NCBI RefSeq assembly: GCF_001421665.1
Contig: NZ_LMKV01000003.1
Coordinates: forward strand, 62,001-126,000
Length of the DNA stretch: 64,000 nucleotides
From: Sphingobium sp. Leaf26
GTDB lineage: Bacteria; Pseudomonadota; Alphaproteobacteria; Sphingomonadales; Sphingomonadaceae
Direction: 5' to 3'
Position numbers and translations under genes: made by a program. The notes beneath the pieces are model-generated. The model was not told where the DNA came from, did no database searches, and worked only from the letters and a program-made list of their open reading frames with translations. Below are positions 8,656 through 17,856 of this stretch, piece after piece. Each line of letters begins with the position of its first letter. The stretch's first letter is position 1.

Positions 8656-8688
8656 TAAAAGAACAAGAGCCAGGGAGAGGAAAGCGCC

Positions 8689-9084
8689 ATGACCCGCGCC
8701 GATTATGACCGCTATGCGCAGGCTTTCAACAATCGCGACTATGACACGGTCTTTGATTTCTATGCCCCCGGCGCCGCCATCCGCTTCTTCGGCGTGGACC
8801 TTGGCACGCGGGAGGCGTTCAAGCGCTTCTATGGCTTCCTGCACGCCCATGTGATCGAGACGCTGACGATCGAACGCTTCGCCGCCAGCGACGATCTGGT
8901 CGCGCTGGAAGGCGTCATCCGGGTGGAGGCGACGCGCGATCTCGACGCCGCCACCCTGGCCGCCAACGGCCTCGACCAGTTCATGCCGATCGCAAAGGGA
9001 GAGGTGCAGGAGATGCGCCAATATATCCATTATCATGTCGCGGACGGACGGTTCACCAGCGTCGGTTGCGCGATCGTCGGCTGA
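8689..9084 (+). CDS. NTF2-like protein
   Basis: Protein of 131 residues with an NTF2-like fold pattern: YAQAFNNRDYDTVFDFYAPGAAIRFFG, a helix FKRFYGFLHAHV, strands ETLTIERFAASDDLVALEGVIRVEA, and VQEMRQYIHYHVADGRFTSVGC at the end. It follows a strong Shine-Dalgarno (AGGGAGAGGAAAG). The motif A palindrome 34 bases upstream links it to the lignostilbene dioxygenase and other catabolic genes. Small proteins of this fold act as isomerases, dehydratases or cofactor-free lyases. The exact reaction is not readable; a lyase or isomerase step in dimer breakdown is my inference. Confidence 0.75.
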   Translation: MTRADYDRYAQAFNNRDYDTVFDFYAPGAAIRFFGVDLGTREAFKRFYGFLHAHVIETLTIERFAASDDLVALEGVIRVEATRDLDAATLAANGLDQFMPIAKGEVQEMRQYIHYHVADGRFTSVGCAIVG

Positions 9085-9140
9085 TCCTCGTCCCACACCC
9101 GGCTTGACTTGCGCGCCGGCAAATGCCCTATCGGAGGACC

Positions 9141-9665
9141 ATGTCGAACAGCAGCCCGCCCAAGAAGACGTCGGCGCCGGCCGAAACCAGTCCCGCCGAT
9201 ACGCTGCACCGCGTATTGCGGCTGGCCAACAAGCTGATGGCGCCCTTCTCCACCTATCTGGAGCATCGCTACAAGATCAGCCTCAACGAGTTTCGCCTGC
9301 TGATGCTGCTCGGCCGCTTTCCCAATTCGGCCAGCCATGAACTGGCGGAAATGACCGGCGTCAATCCGATGAGCGTCTCGCGCGCGGTCGCCGCACTCCA
9401 GAAGCATGGCCGCATCGCCGTGGAGCGCGACCCCGCCAATAAACGCCGCAAGATACTGGTGCTGACCGCGGAGGGACAGCGGCTCTATCGGCTGATGCGC
9501 CCACAGACCGACAAGGTGTCCACCTATCTCGTCTCCGACCTCAAGTCGAAGGAGGTGGAGACGCTGAACCAGTATCTCGACACGCTGGTCGAGACGCTGG
9601 AATCGACGGATGAGGCCGGCAACAGCCGCTTCCTCGAATTTACCCGGCCGGAAGGGAGCGACTAG
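9141..9665 (+). CDS. MarR-family transcriptional regulator
   Basis: Winged-helix regulator of 174 residues. A flexible Ser/Pro/Ala-rich N-terminus (residues 1-25) precedes the MarR core with FRLLMLLGRFPNSASHELAE, recognition region NPMSVSRAVAALQKHG and the wing RDPANKRRKILVLTAEG. The start at 9141 follows GGAGG; an upstream in-frame ATG at 9123 has no good ribosome site. It lies next to NTF2-like genes controlled by motif A and is one candidate for the motif A-binding protein, though palindromes of that kind are also bound by TetR proteins. It ends convergent with, and overlapping by 4 bases, the LysR gene as it now reads. Confidence 0.85.
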   Translation: MSNSSPPKKTSAPAETSPADTLHRVLRLANKLMAPFSTYLEHRYKISLNEFRLLMLLGRFPNSASHELAEMTGVNPMSVSRAVAALQKHGRIAVERDPANKRRKILVLTAEGQRLYRLMRPQTDKVSTYLVSDLKSKEVETLNQYLDTLVETLESTDEAGNSRFLEFTRPEGSD

Positions 9666-10603
9666 GGCGGATCGACATTCAGGAGATGGCGAGCCGAGCC
9701 GCAGGCCACCGCAGGTAAAATGGTGTTTTTACGTGACCCGGAGCGCAGCCTACTCAAAGTAGGTGAGAGCCCGCTGATCTTGGGCAGCAAATGGCGGCGC
9801 TGCGGATAGACGGCCCAGATCGGTTCCTCGTCGGGCCGGTATTCCGCCAGTACCTCCTGCAAGGCGCCCGATGCGATATGGGGCAGCACGTAGAATTCGG
9901 GTAGCTGGCACACACCCATGCCCGCCAGCGCGGCTTCCGTCACCGCGCTGCCGCTGTTGCAGCGCCAGCGGCCCTTGGGGCGCAGGCTTTCCTCCCGCCC
10001 GTTCCGCCGGAAACGCCAGAGCGTCGTCGTCCCGACCAGACATTCATGCCGTGCCAGATCGGCGGGCCGCGCCGGTATGCCATGGCGCGCCAGATAGTCC
10101 GGCGCGGCGCAACTATAGAATCGCCGTGACGCGATGCGCGTGCCGATCAGCCGCGATTCGGCCAGTTGCCCGGTGCGGATCGCCAGATCATAGCCTTCGC
10201 CCACCAGATCGACGATCCGGTTGGTCAGGTCGATCGTCACCCGCAGCTTGGCATGGGCGGACGCATAGCGGCGCACGATCGGCGCGATGAACCGCTCGCC
10301 CATGGCGGTGGAGCAGGTGATGCGAATGTCCCCCTCTGGCTCGCCGCCCTCGCTGATCATCGCGATCGCCTCATCCCGCTCGGCGACGATGCGGCTGCAA
10401 TGGTCGAAAAAGACGCGCCCCGTATCGGTCAGCCGCACCGTCCGGGTGGTGCGGTGGAACAGCGGCGCCTGCACCCGCGCCTCCAGCCCGGCGATGGAGC
10501 GGCTCATATGGGTGGTGGACACGCCCAGCGCGTCGGCCCCCGCCTTGAAGCTGCCCGCCGTCGCCACCGCGACGAACTCGTCTATCCCCTCCCAACGACG
10601 CAT
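9662..10603 (-). CDS. LysR-family regulator with an apparently shifted C-terminus
   Basis: LysR regulator of 313 residues as it reads now. The N-terminal helix-turn-helix (FVAVATAGSFKAGADALGVS...SRSIAGLEARV) spans residues 9-50. The effector domain follows from about residue 90 (GDIRITCSTAMGERF). Family proteins normally end soon after the PQRRHL block. Here, after YPQRRHLLPKIS, the reading continues for about 36 residues with an unrelated composition. In another frame the same DNA gives the natural ending ALTYFE and a stop at 9750, if the two bases at 9771-9772 are skipped. I infer a frameshift or sequencing error near 9770. It is divergent from frmA, whose control is a possible role. Confidence 0.8.
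   Translation of the reverse strand: MRRWEGIDEFVAVATAGSFKAGADALGVSTTHMSRSIAGLEARVQAPLFHRTTRTVRLTDTGRVFFDHCSRIVAERDEAIAMISEGGEPEGDIRITCSTAMGERFIAPIVRRYASAHAKLRVTIDLTNRIVDLVGEGYDLAIRTGQLAESRLIGTRIASRRFYSCAAPDYLARHGIPARPADLARHECLVGTTTLWRFRRNGREESLRPKGRWRCNSGSAVTEAALAGMGVCQLPEFYVLPHIASGALQEVLAEYRPDEEPIWAVYPQRRHLLPKISGLSPTLSRLRSGSRKNTILPAVACGSARHLLNVDPP
9749..9763. repeat. Small palindrome at the LysR 3' end
   Basis: CCTACTCAAAGTAGG, 6-bp arms around CAA, overlapping the alternative stop codon of the LysR gene. The stretch 9666-9748 next to it does not look like LysR coding sequence and may be a terminator or repeat region. Confidence 0.4.
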
Positions 10604-10768
10604 CGATTATCCCACATCCGAAATAATGAATTTCCCATATGCTTTCTTATCGCGCGGATGGGATATTGCTAGAGCGGGGCCAGAATGAGGAAGGATCGTC
10701 ATGCCCTTGCGGCCGGGCCGGTCTTTCCGCCATATTGCACCGTCCATCTATTTTCGGGAGTAGCCCCC

Positions 10769-11880
<1,112 letters not shown>

Positions 11881-11881
<1 letters not shown>

Positions 11882-12735
11882 TGGAGACGGTCAGCACCAA
11901 TCGCGCCTTTGGCGGGGTGCAGGGCGTGTACAGGCACGCTTCCAGCGCGACCGGCACGGACATGACCTTTTCCGTCTATGTACCGCCGCATGAAGAAGGC
12001 GCGACGCTGCCGGTGGTCTGGTACCTGTCGGGCCTGACCTGCACCCATGCCAATGTCACCGAAAAGGGCGAGTTTCGCGCGCTGTGCGCGGAACTTGGCC
12101 TGATCTTCGTCGCGCCGGATACGTCCCCGCGCGGTGAAGGCGTGGCGGACGATCCCGACGGGGCCTATGATTTCGGCCTGGGGGCGGGCTTCTATGTCGA
12201 TGCGACGCAGTCTCCGTTCGATGCCTATTATCGCATGTGGTCCTATGTCACGGATGAATTGCCCGCGCTGATTGCGGCGCAATTCCCGATGGCGGACATG
12301 GGTCGCCAGTCGATCATGGGCCATTCGATGGGCGGCCATGGCGCACTGACCATCGGCCTGTCGTTCCCCGACAGATATAGGGCCGTGTCCGCCTTCGCCC
12401 CGATCGTCGCCCCAGGCCAGGTGCCCTGGGGCCAGAAGGCGCTGGCTGGCTATCTGGGCGATGACAAGGCGGTCTGGCGCCGGCATGACGCGGTCGCCCT
12501 GATCGAGGATGGCGCGCGCATACCGGCCCTGCTGGTGGATCAGGGCGCGGCCGACACTTTCCTCGACAAGGAATTGCGGCCCGACCTGCTGCGCAGCGCG
12601 TGCGAGGCGGCGGGCATACCGCTCACCCTCACCCTGCGCGAGGGCTATGACCATAGCTATTATTTCATCTCGACCTTCATGGCCGATCATCTGCGCTGGC
12701 ATGCCGCGCGCCTGACCGGGGAGGCACCGGCATGA
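11881..12735 (+). CDS. frmB: S-formylglutathione hydrolase
   Basis: Esterase-D family hydrolase of 284 residues. The nucleophile Ser149 is in GHSMGG, with Asp225 in DQGAADTFL and His258 in GYDHSYYF completing the triad. LTCTHANVTEKG near residue 55 is diagnostic for S-formylglutathione hydrolases. It releases formate and glutathione from the FrmA product. Its ATG overlaps the frmA stop (TGATG) and its own stop overlaps the next gene, so the three are translationally coupled. Glutathione recycling also matters for the LigF/LigG enzymes near 61 kb. Confidence 0.95.
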
Positions 12736-13127
12736 GCATCGACCTGCTGCGCACCTATTATGACGCTTTCAATCGCGGCGATGCCGCCGCGATGCTCAAC
12801 CTTCTGACCGACGATGTCGTACATGAACCCTCACAGGGTGCTGTGCGGGCGGGGAAGGCGGCCTTTGCCGATTTCCTGGCGCATATGAACCGCTGCTACA
12901 GCGAGCAGGTGATCGCCCCGGTTTTCCTGACATCGCCCGACGGCGAACGGGCCGCGGCGGAATTTCAGCTCGAAGGCCACTATCTGGAAACCGACGGCGA
13001 CCTGCCGCCGGCATCGGGGCAGACCTATCGCCTGCGCGTCGGTGCCTTCTTCGCGATCGTCGATGGCCGTATCGCCCGCGTGAGCAATCACTATAATCTT
13101 GCCGACTGGCTCGCGCAGATAGGTTGA
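12732..13127 (+). CDS. NTF2-like ketosteroid-isomerase-related protein
   Basis: Protein of 131 residues with an NTF2-like pattern: LLRTYYDAFNRGDAAAMLNLLTDDVVHEPSQG, FADFLAHMNRCYSEQV, and a C-terminal FFAIVDGRIARVSNHYN. Its ATG overlaps the frmB stop (ATGA), so it is co-translated with the formaldehyde pathway. The family is annotated as ketosteroid-isomerase-related without known chemistry. Coupling to frmAB suggests a role close to formaldehyde release or handling, which is an inference from position. It ends 4 bases before the convergent MFS gene. Confidence 0.82.
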   Translation: MSIDLLRTYYDAFNRGDAAAMLNLLTDDVVHEPSQGAVRAGKAAFADFLAHMNRCYSEQVIAPVFLTSPDGERAAAEFQLEGHYLETDGDLPPASGQTYRLRVGAFFAIVDGRIARVSNHYNLADWLAQIG

Positions 13128-13130
13128 GCG

Positions 13131-14351
13131 TCAGGATGGCGTGCGCTGTCGCGCGCCATTCAGCGCCATCATCACCAGCAGCATCGTCAGGAAACTGACG
13201 CCCAGCACGCCGGTCAGCGGCAGGATGGAGACAGTGGGCAGCAGCGATACCGCCGCGCTCGCCGCCGCCGTGATCGCCAGTTGCAGCGTGCCGAGCAATC
13301 CGGCTGCCGCCCCCGCGCCGCCCGCCGCCGCATCCAGCGCGGATATCGCGGCGGGCGTCAGGATGAAGCCGGACAGGGCGAAGAGCAGCATCGACCAGGG
13401 CTGGAACAGCGTGATCGGTACGCTTGCCGTCATCCCCGCCGTCGCGATCAGCGCGGTCGCGCCGATCGCCACCAGGGCCACGCCCGTCACCAGCGTGCGC
13501 GCGCCCAGCCGCTGCATCAGCGTCGGCGCGAACTGGGTGGCGATGATCGAGGTTACGGCGTTCAGTGCCAGTAGCATGCTGTAATGATGCGGCGTCAGGC
13601 CGAAACCCTGCGTATAGATGAAGGGCGCGGCGGTCACGAAGGCGAAGGGCACGGTCGTCGCCAGCCCCGCCACCAGCGTCCAGCCCAGAAAGGCGGGCGT
13701 GCCGAGCAACCGGCCATAGGCATGCAGCATCGGTTGCCGGTGCAACCGTCGTTCTGGCGGCAGCGATTCCGGCAGAAAGATCGACACCGCGACCAGCGCC
13801 ACCACCCCGCCGCCGGCCAGCAGCAGGAACAGCCCGCGCCAGGACATGCTTTGCAACAATATGCTGCCCGCCAAGGGTGCCAGTACGGGCGATATACCGA
13901 TGATCAGGAAGGTGAAGGCCATCAGTTGCGCGGCGCGATGGCCGCTATGCCGGTCGCGGATCATCGCCCGCACGCTCGACGTGCCGGCGCAGGCCCCCAT
14001 GCCCTGAAGGAAGCGGCACGCGATCAGCATGTCGAGGCTGGTCGCCATGGCGCAGGCGATGGAGGCGGCTGCAAACAGCAGCAGTCCCCCGATCAGCGGC
14101 CGACGCCGGCCATAGCGATCCCCCAGCGTGCCAAGCGGTATCTGCGCCAGTGCCAGTCCCAGGAAGAAGGCGGACAGGGTGCGCTGCACCGCGCCACTGT
14201 CCGCCGCCATCGCCTGCGCCATGCCCGGCATGGCCGGCAGATACAGGTCGATGGCAAAGGGGCCGAGCGAGGACAGGAAGCCGAAAGCGATGCCCAGCAA
14301 CAGCGTCGGCTCCGTGCCCTGCGGACCCGAACGGCGATCGGCTTGTACCAT
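13131..14351 (-). CDS. MFS transporter, Bcr/CflA (DHA1) drug-resistance type
   Basis: Twelve-segment major facilitator of about 406 residues. It has the loop motif GTLGDRYGRRRPLIGG after the second segment and the block CRFLQGMGACAGTSSVRAMIRD typical of Bcr/CflA exporters. It probably exports an aromatic or toxic compound by proton antiport. I prefer the ATG at 14351 (MVQADRR) over the GTG at 14369, because motif A (14379-14390) would otherwise sit almost on the start. The motif A site suggests it is induced together with the lignin-dimer genes. The substrate is unknown. Confidence 0.85.
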   Translation of the reverse strand: MVQADRRSGPQGTEPTLLLGIAFGFLSSLGPFAIDLYLPAMPGMAQAMAADSGAVQRTLSAFFLGLALAQIPLGTLGDRYGRRRPLIGGLLLFAAASIACAMATSLDMLIACRFLQGMGACAGTSSVRAMIRDRHSGHRAAQLMAFTFLIIGISPVLAPLAGSILLQSMSWRGLFLLLAGGGVVALVAVSIFLPESLPPERRLHRQPMLHAYGRLLGTPAFLGWTLVAGLATTVPFAFVTAAPFIYTQGFGLTPHHYSMLLALNAVTSIIATQFAPTLMQRLGARTLVTGVALVAIGATALIATAGMTASVPITLFQPWSMLLFALSGFILTPAAISALDAAAGGAGAAAGLLGTLQLAITAAASAAVSLLPTVSILPLTGVLGVSFLTMLLVMMALNGARQRTPS

Positions 14352-14378
14352 ATATCCTGATGTCCTCACCCTAATTAG

Positions 14379-14390
14379 TAACGAACGTTA
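14379..14390. promoter_or_regulatory. Motif A operator, site 2
   Basis: TAACGAACGTTA, 27 bases before the preferred start of the minus-strand MFS gene and on the far side of the intergenic region from motif B at 14457. Confidence 0.65.
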
Positions 14391-14456
14391 TATTTGTTTG
14401 GGAGGGCGCACAAGGGGAGAAGCCTTTCCAGACGTTGCATATCGCCGGTTTACAAA

Positions 14457-14475
14457 TTGTGTCTCCGGCATACAG
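14457..14475. promoter_or_regulatory. Motif B operator upstream of the aromatic acid transporter
   Basis: TTGTGTCTCCGGCATACAG, same 19-bp spacing and core as the sites at 4654 and 30329, located 30 bases before the MFS start at 14506. Confidence 0.65.
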
Positions 14476-14505
14476 TGCGCGCAACAAAGATGAGAGGAGC
14501 GCCGC

Positions 14506-15840
14506 ATGGCATCGACCCCGACGACCGCCCTGCCGGCCGATGATCCCCGCAGCATATTGGCCAGCCAGCCGATGCGCCTGCCGCAATGCGTCGCCATCGC
14601 CATCTGCTTCCTGCTCAACGCGCTCGACGGCTTCGACATCCTGGCCGTCACCTTCGCCGCGCCCGGCATCGCGAAGCAATGGAGCATCGGCCCCGGCGCG
14701 ATTGGCCTCGTCGTTTCCTCTGGTCTGGCCGGCATGGTGGTGGGGTCGCTGACGCTGGGGCAACTGGCGGACCGGATCGGGCGGCGGCCGCAGGTGCTGC
14801 TCTGCCTCGCCATCATGGTCAGCGGCATGGCCGCTTCCGCCTTCGCCTCCAACGTCCTGCTCCTCTGCCTTCTGCGCGCCTATACCGGCCTTGGCCTCGG
14901 CGCGGTGCTGGCGGCGGTGAACGCGCTGTCGGCGGAGTTCGCCAATCGCAAGCGCCGCGACCTGTCGGTCAGCATCATGGCGGCGGGTTATCCCGCCGGC
15001 GGTATCGTCGGCGGCTGGGCGGCGGCGCAGTTGCTCAAACATCATGGCTGGGAATCCATCTTCCTGTTCGGCGCGGGCGCGACGGCGGTGATGGTGCCGC
15101 TGGTGCTGCTGTTCCTGCCCGAATCCATCGGCTGGCTGGCCACACGCGGTGGGCCGGATGCGCTGGCGCGGATCAACACCATATTGAAGCGCCTGGGCCA
15201 GCCGCTTGCGGGTCGCGTCGTCGCGCTGCATGAGCCGAAAGCCTCCATGCGGTCGCTCTTCACCGATCGCTATCGTGCGACCACCCTCGCCCTCATCTTC
15301 ATGTATGGCCTGCACATGATGACCTTCTATTATGCGCTGGGCTGGACCCCGGCGCTGGTCGTGTCCCTTGGCTTCGATCCGTCGCAGGCGACGATCGTGT
15401 CGGTGTTCATGAACATGGGCGGCGCGACCGGGGGCGTGATGTTGGGCTTTCTCTCGCCACGCCTGGGCCTGCGCCCGCTGGTGCTGTTCGGGCTGGCTGG
15501 AGCGGCGGCGGCCGTCGCCGCTTTCGGGGCAGTGCCGGCCGATATAGTGATGCTACAGGGCGCGGCCTTCCTGCTCGGCTTCCTCGCCAATGGATCGGTC
15601 GTGGGCCTCTACGCGCTGATCGCCAACATCTATCCCACCACCTTGCGCGCGACCGGCACCGGCACCGTGATCGGCTTCGGCCGCTGCGGCGCAGCGCTCG
15701 GTCCCTTCATCGCGGGGCAGTTGCTGGCGGTCGGGGCAGGGCGGGGCATCACCTCGCTCGCCCTCGCCCTCGGCTCGGCTATCGCCGCGCTCGTCCTCCT
15801 CGCCACCCACCTGCGCGTGGCGGATGAAGACGCGGTCTGA
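14506..15840 (+). CDS. MFS aromatic acid:H+ symporter (AAHS type)
   Basis: Transporter of 444 residues with twelve hydrophobic segments. The first carries NALDGFDILAVTFAAPGIA with the DGxD motif of aromatic acid:H+ symporters, and the loop after the second has LADRIGRRPQ. It would import an aromatic acid through the inner membrane. Motif B upstream ties it to ferA, the FerB-type gene and the aldehyde dehydrogenase, so ferulate or a related hydroxycinnamate is the likely substrate. The start ATG follows GAGAGGAGC. It is convergent with the Rieske oxygenase gene. Confidence 0.88.
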   Translation: MASTPTTALPADDPRSILASQPMRLPQCVAIAICFLLNALDGFDILAVTFAAPGIAKQWSIGPGAIGLVVSSGLAGMVVGSLTLGQLADRIGRRPQVLLCLAIMVSGMAASAFASNVLLLCLLRAYTGLGLGAVLAAVNALSAEFANRKRRDLSVSIMAAGYPAGGIVGGWAAAQLLKHHGWESIFLFGAGATAVMVPLVLLFLPESIGWLATRGGPDALARINTILKRLGQPLAGRVVALHEPKASMRSLFTDRYRATTLALIFMYGLHMMTFYYALGWTPALVVSLGFDPSQATIVSVFMNMGGATGGVMLGFLSPRLGLRPLVLFGLAGAAAAVAAFGAVPADIVMLQGAAFLLGFLANGSVVGLYALIANIYPTTLRATGTGTVIGFGRCGAALGPFIAGQLLAVGAGRGITSLALALGSAIAALVLLATHLRVADEDAV

Positions 15841-15893
15841 CATCACACATCGCTCGCCATGGCTTCGCTACGCGCGCAATGACGATTCACATT

Positions 15894-16931
15894 CTACCCC
15901 ACCTGTTCCGCATCCATCATCGCCTGCAACATGCGTCGGCCTTCCACCGCGTTGCGATCGCTCTTCAGCAGCAGTTCTGCGGGGTTCTCGCCGACCACCG
16001 CCAGCATCGCCTCGATCTCCTCGGTGGCGAACTTGTCCTCGGCGATCACCGGGCGGAGATACTCCTCCATGATGTCGATCGCGCTCGCATCCGTCGTCGC
16101 CATCGCGAAAAAATAGGTGCAGCTATGCGGCGTTTCCGGCGTCACTGCATGATAGACCCGGCTCGACGCGAAGGCCTCGCCCGCCCGTTCATGATTCTGC
16201 GGGAATCGGCTCTCGTCGATCCCGGCGTGAAATCCGGGCAGGTGAAAATCCATCCCGCTCACCCGGTCGATGCGGGCCAGGTCATGTCCCATATGGGCGA
16301 CCACCGGCGGCGCCTCGGCATCGCGCATATGGCGGCGGCTCCCCAGAAAGCCGGGCCGCTTGACCACGTCCTCCGGCGTCGCCGCATTGTCCAGCGTGCC
16401 GATCGAACTGCCATGCAGGAAGGCGAGGTGGGTCAGGTCCAGCAGATTGTCGTTCAGCAATTGCGCCCGCCCCTTCACATGCTCCACGAACAGCGCCCGC
16501 GCGGCCATACCCGGCGCGGTCAGGCCGATCGCCTTCAGATCGGGCAGCAGCGCCGGATCGGCCTTGTGCGCATCCCCCATCCAGATCCACGCCCACAGTC
16601 CATGTTCGACCAGCGGGTAGCTGGGGATATGATAGGATCGCGGGGTGACGCTCTGGCTCGGAATATCGGTGCATTGCCCGTCCGGGCCGAAGGCGATGCC
16701 ATGATAGCCGCAAACGATGCCGTCGCCCTTGCGACAGCTTTTGCCCAACGGGAAATGGCGGTGCGGGCATCGCCCGCCGACCGCCACCGCCTGCCCATCC
16801 TGCTTGCGATAGAGGACGACCGGCTGGTTGAGGATCGTACGCGCCAGCAGCGCCTCGCCGATTTCATGGGTGAAGGCGGCGACATACCAGCCATTGCGGA
16901 CGGCGAACGAGCCGGTGGTGAACGGATACAT
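15894..16931 (-). CDS. Rieske non-heme iron oxygenase, vanillate O-demethylase-like (VanA type)
   Basis: Oxygenase of 345 residues. The Rieske [2Fe-2S] site is Cys55-x-His57 (RCPHRHFPLG) and Cys74-x2-His77 (CGYHG). The mononuclear iron site is the Asp165-x2-His168-x4-His173 block (DLTHLAFLH). Enzymes of this subgroup remove methyl groups from vanillate-type acids as formaldehyde, using O2 and electrons from a VanB-type reductase. No reductase gene is next to it. It is preceded by AGGAGAG and by a perfect 15-bp palindrome at 16960-16974. Vanillate is the likely substrate given the ferulate genes nearby, but another methoxylated acid is possible. Confidence 0.88.
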   Translation of the reverse strand: MYPFTTGSFAVRNGWYVAAFTHEIGEALLARTILNQPVVLYRKQDGQAVAVGGRCPHRHFPLGKSCRKGDGIVCGYHGIAFGPDGQCTDIPSQSVTPRSYHIPSYPLVEHGLWAWIWMGDAHKADPALLPDLKAIGLTAPGMAARALFVEHVKGRAQLLNDNLLDLTHLAFLHGSSIGTLDNAATPEDVVKRPGFLGSRRHMRDAEAPPVVAHMGHDLARIDRVSGMDFHLPGFHAGIDESRFPQNHERAGEAFASSRVYHAVTPETPHSCTYFFAMATTDASAIDIMEEYLRPVIAEDKFATEEIEAMLAVVGENPAELLLKSDRNAVEGRRMLQAMMDAEQVG

Positions 16932-16959
16932 GCCGGGTCTCTCCTGATTTTGCTATCAG

Positions 16960-16974
16960 ACTTACAGTGTAAGT
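16960..16974. promoter_or_regulatory. Palindromic operator candidate upstream of the Rieske oxygenase
   Basis: ACTTACAGTGTAAGT, 7-bp perfect arms around one G, 29 bases before the Rieske oxygenase start. It differs from motifs A and B and occurs once here; a TetR- or GntR-type protein could bind it. Confidence 0.6.
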
Positions 16975-17085
16975 TTCTTCCGAAGGCGCGCTATTGTCAA
17001 GAGGGCCGCAGCTTCATCGGATAAAGCCGCCGCGACGCATTTTCCCGCTGGCACAGCGTGGAATATTCGTGTAGATGAAATATTC

Positions 17086-17826
17086 ATGGATGCGAAATCA
17101 TCAAATCGCGATCTAGACGCCCCTTTCCTGATCCTGCCGGGATTGCTCTGCGATTCCCGCATGTTCGGCGAAACGCTGGCGGCGTTCCCCGACAGCGCCG
17201 TGGTGGACGGCTTCTACGCCGGTTGCGACCGAATCGAGGCGATGGCCGATTATGCCATCGCCCGCATGCCCGGCCGCTGCGCCCTGCTCGGCCATTCCAT
17301 GGGCGCACGGGTCGCTCTGGAGGTCGTGCGCAAGGTGCCGGATCGGGTGGAGCGCCTGGCGCTGGTCGATACTGGCGTCCATCCGGTGAAGCCCGGCGAG
17401 CGGGAAGGGCGCTACCGCCTGCGCGACCTCGGCCGGGATCAGGGCATGGGCGCCCTTGTCGCCCAATGGCTGCCGCCGATGATGGGCTTTGCCGGCCTGC
17501 GTGACGAGGCGCTGATGGACAGGCTCTATGCCATGGCGGTCGATGCCGGCCTCGCCACGTTCGAGGCGCAGATCGAGGCGTTGCTGCACCGCCCGTCGGT
17601 GGACGCGCTGCTCCCGACCATCGCCTGCCCGACCGTCGCGATCGTCGGCCGGCAGGACCAATGGTCCCCGGTCGCCCAGCATGAAGCGATCGCCGCCGCC
17701 ATCCCCGGCGCGCAATTGCGCGTCGTGGAGCATGCCGGCCACATGATGCCGGCCGAAGCACCGGCAGCCTTCAATGCCCGCATACAGGACTGGCTCGCCA
17801 TGCCTGTCCCTGCCCCCATTTCGTAA
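17086..17826 (+). CDS. Alpha/beta-hydrolase
   Basis: Hydrolase of 246 residues with the oxyanion region LPGLLCDSRMF, the nucleophile Ser71 in GHSMG, and a C-terminal His in EHAGHMMPAEAP. Asp in VGRQDQWSPV fits the acid position. It belongs to the large esterase/lactonase/ring-fission hydrolase group, and the substrate cannot be read. It is divergent from the Rieske oxygenase and 30 bases upstream of the LigM/DesA-like gene, so it may be co-transcribed with it and act on an ester or thioester of a methoxylated aromatic. That link is positional only. Confidence 0.8.
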   Translation: MDAKSSNRDLDAPFLILPGLLCDSRMFGETLAAFPDSAVVDGFYAGCDRIEAMADYAIARMPGRCALLGHSMGARVALEVVRKVPDRVERLALVDTGVHPVKPGEREGRYRLRDLGRDQGMGALVAQWLPPMMGFAGLRDEALMDRLYAMAVDAGLATFEAQIEALLHRPSVDALLPTIACPTVAIVGRQDQWSPVAQHEAIAAAIPGAQLRVVEHAGHMMPAEAPAAFNARIQDWLAMPVPAPIS

Positions 17827-17856
17827 ATTTCCAAACAAGTCGAAGGAGAGGTTTGA

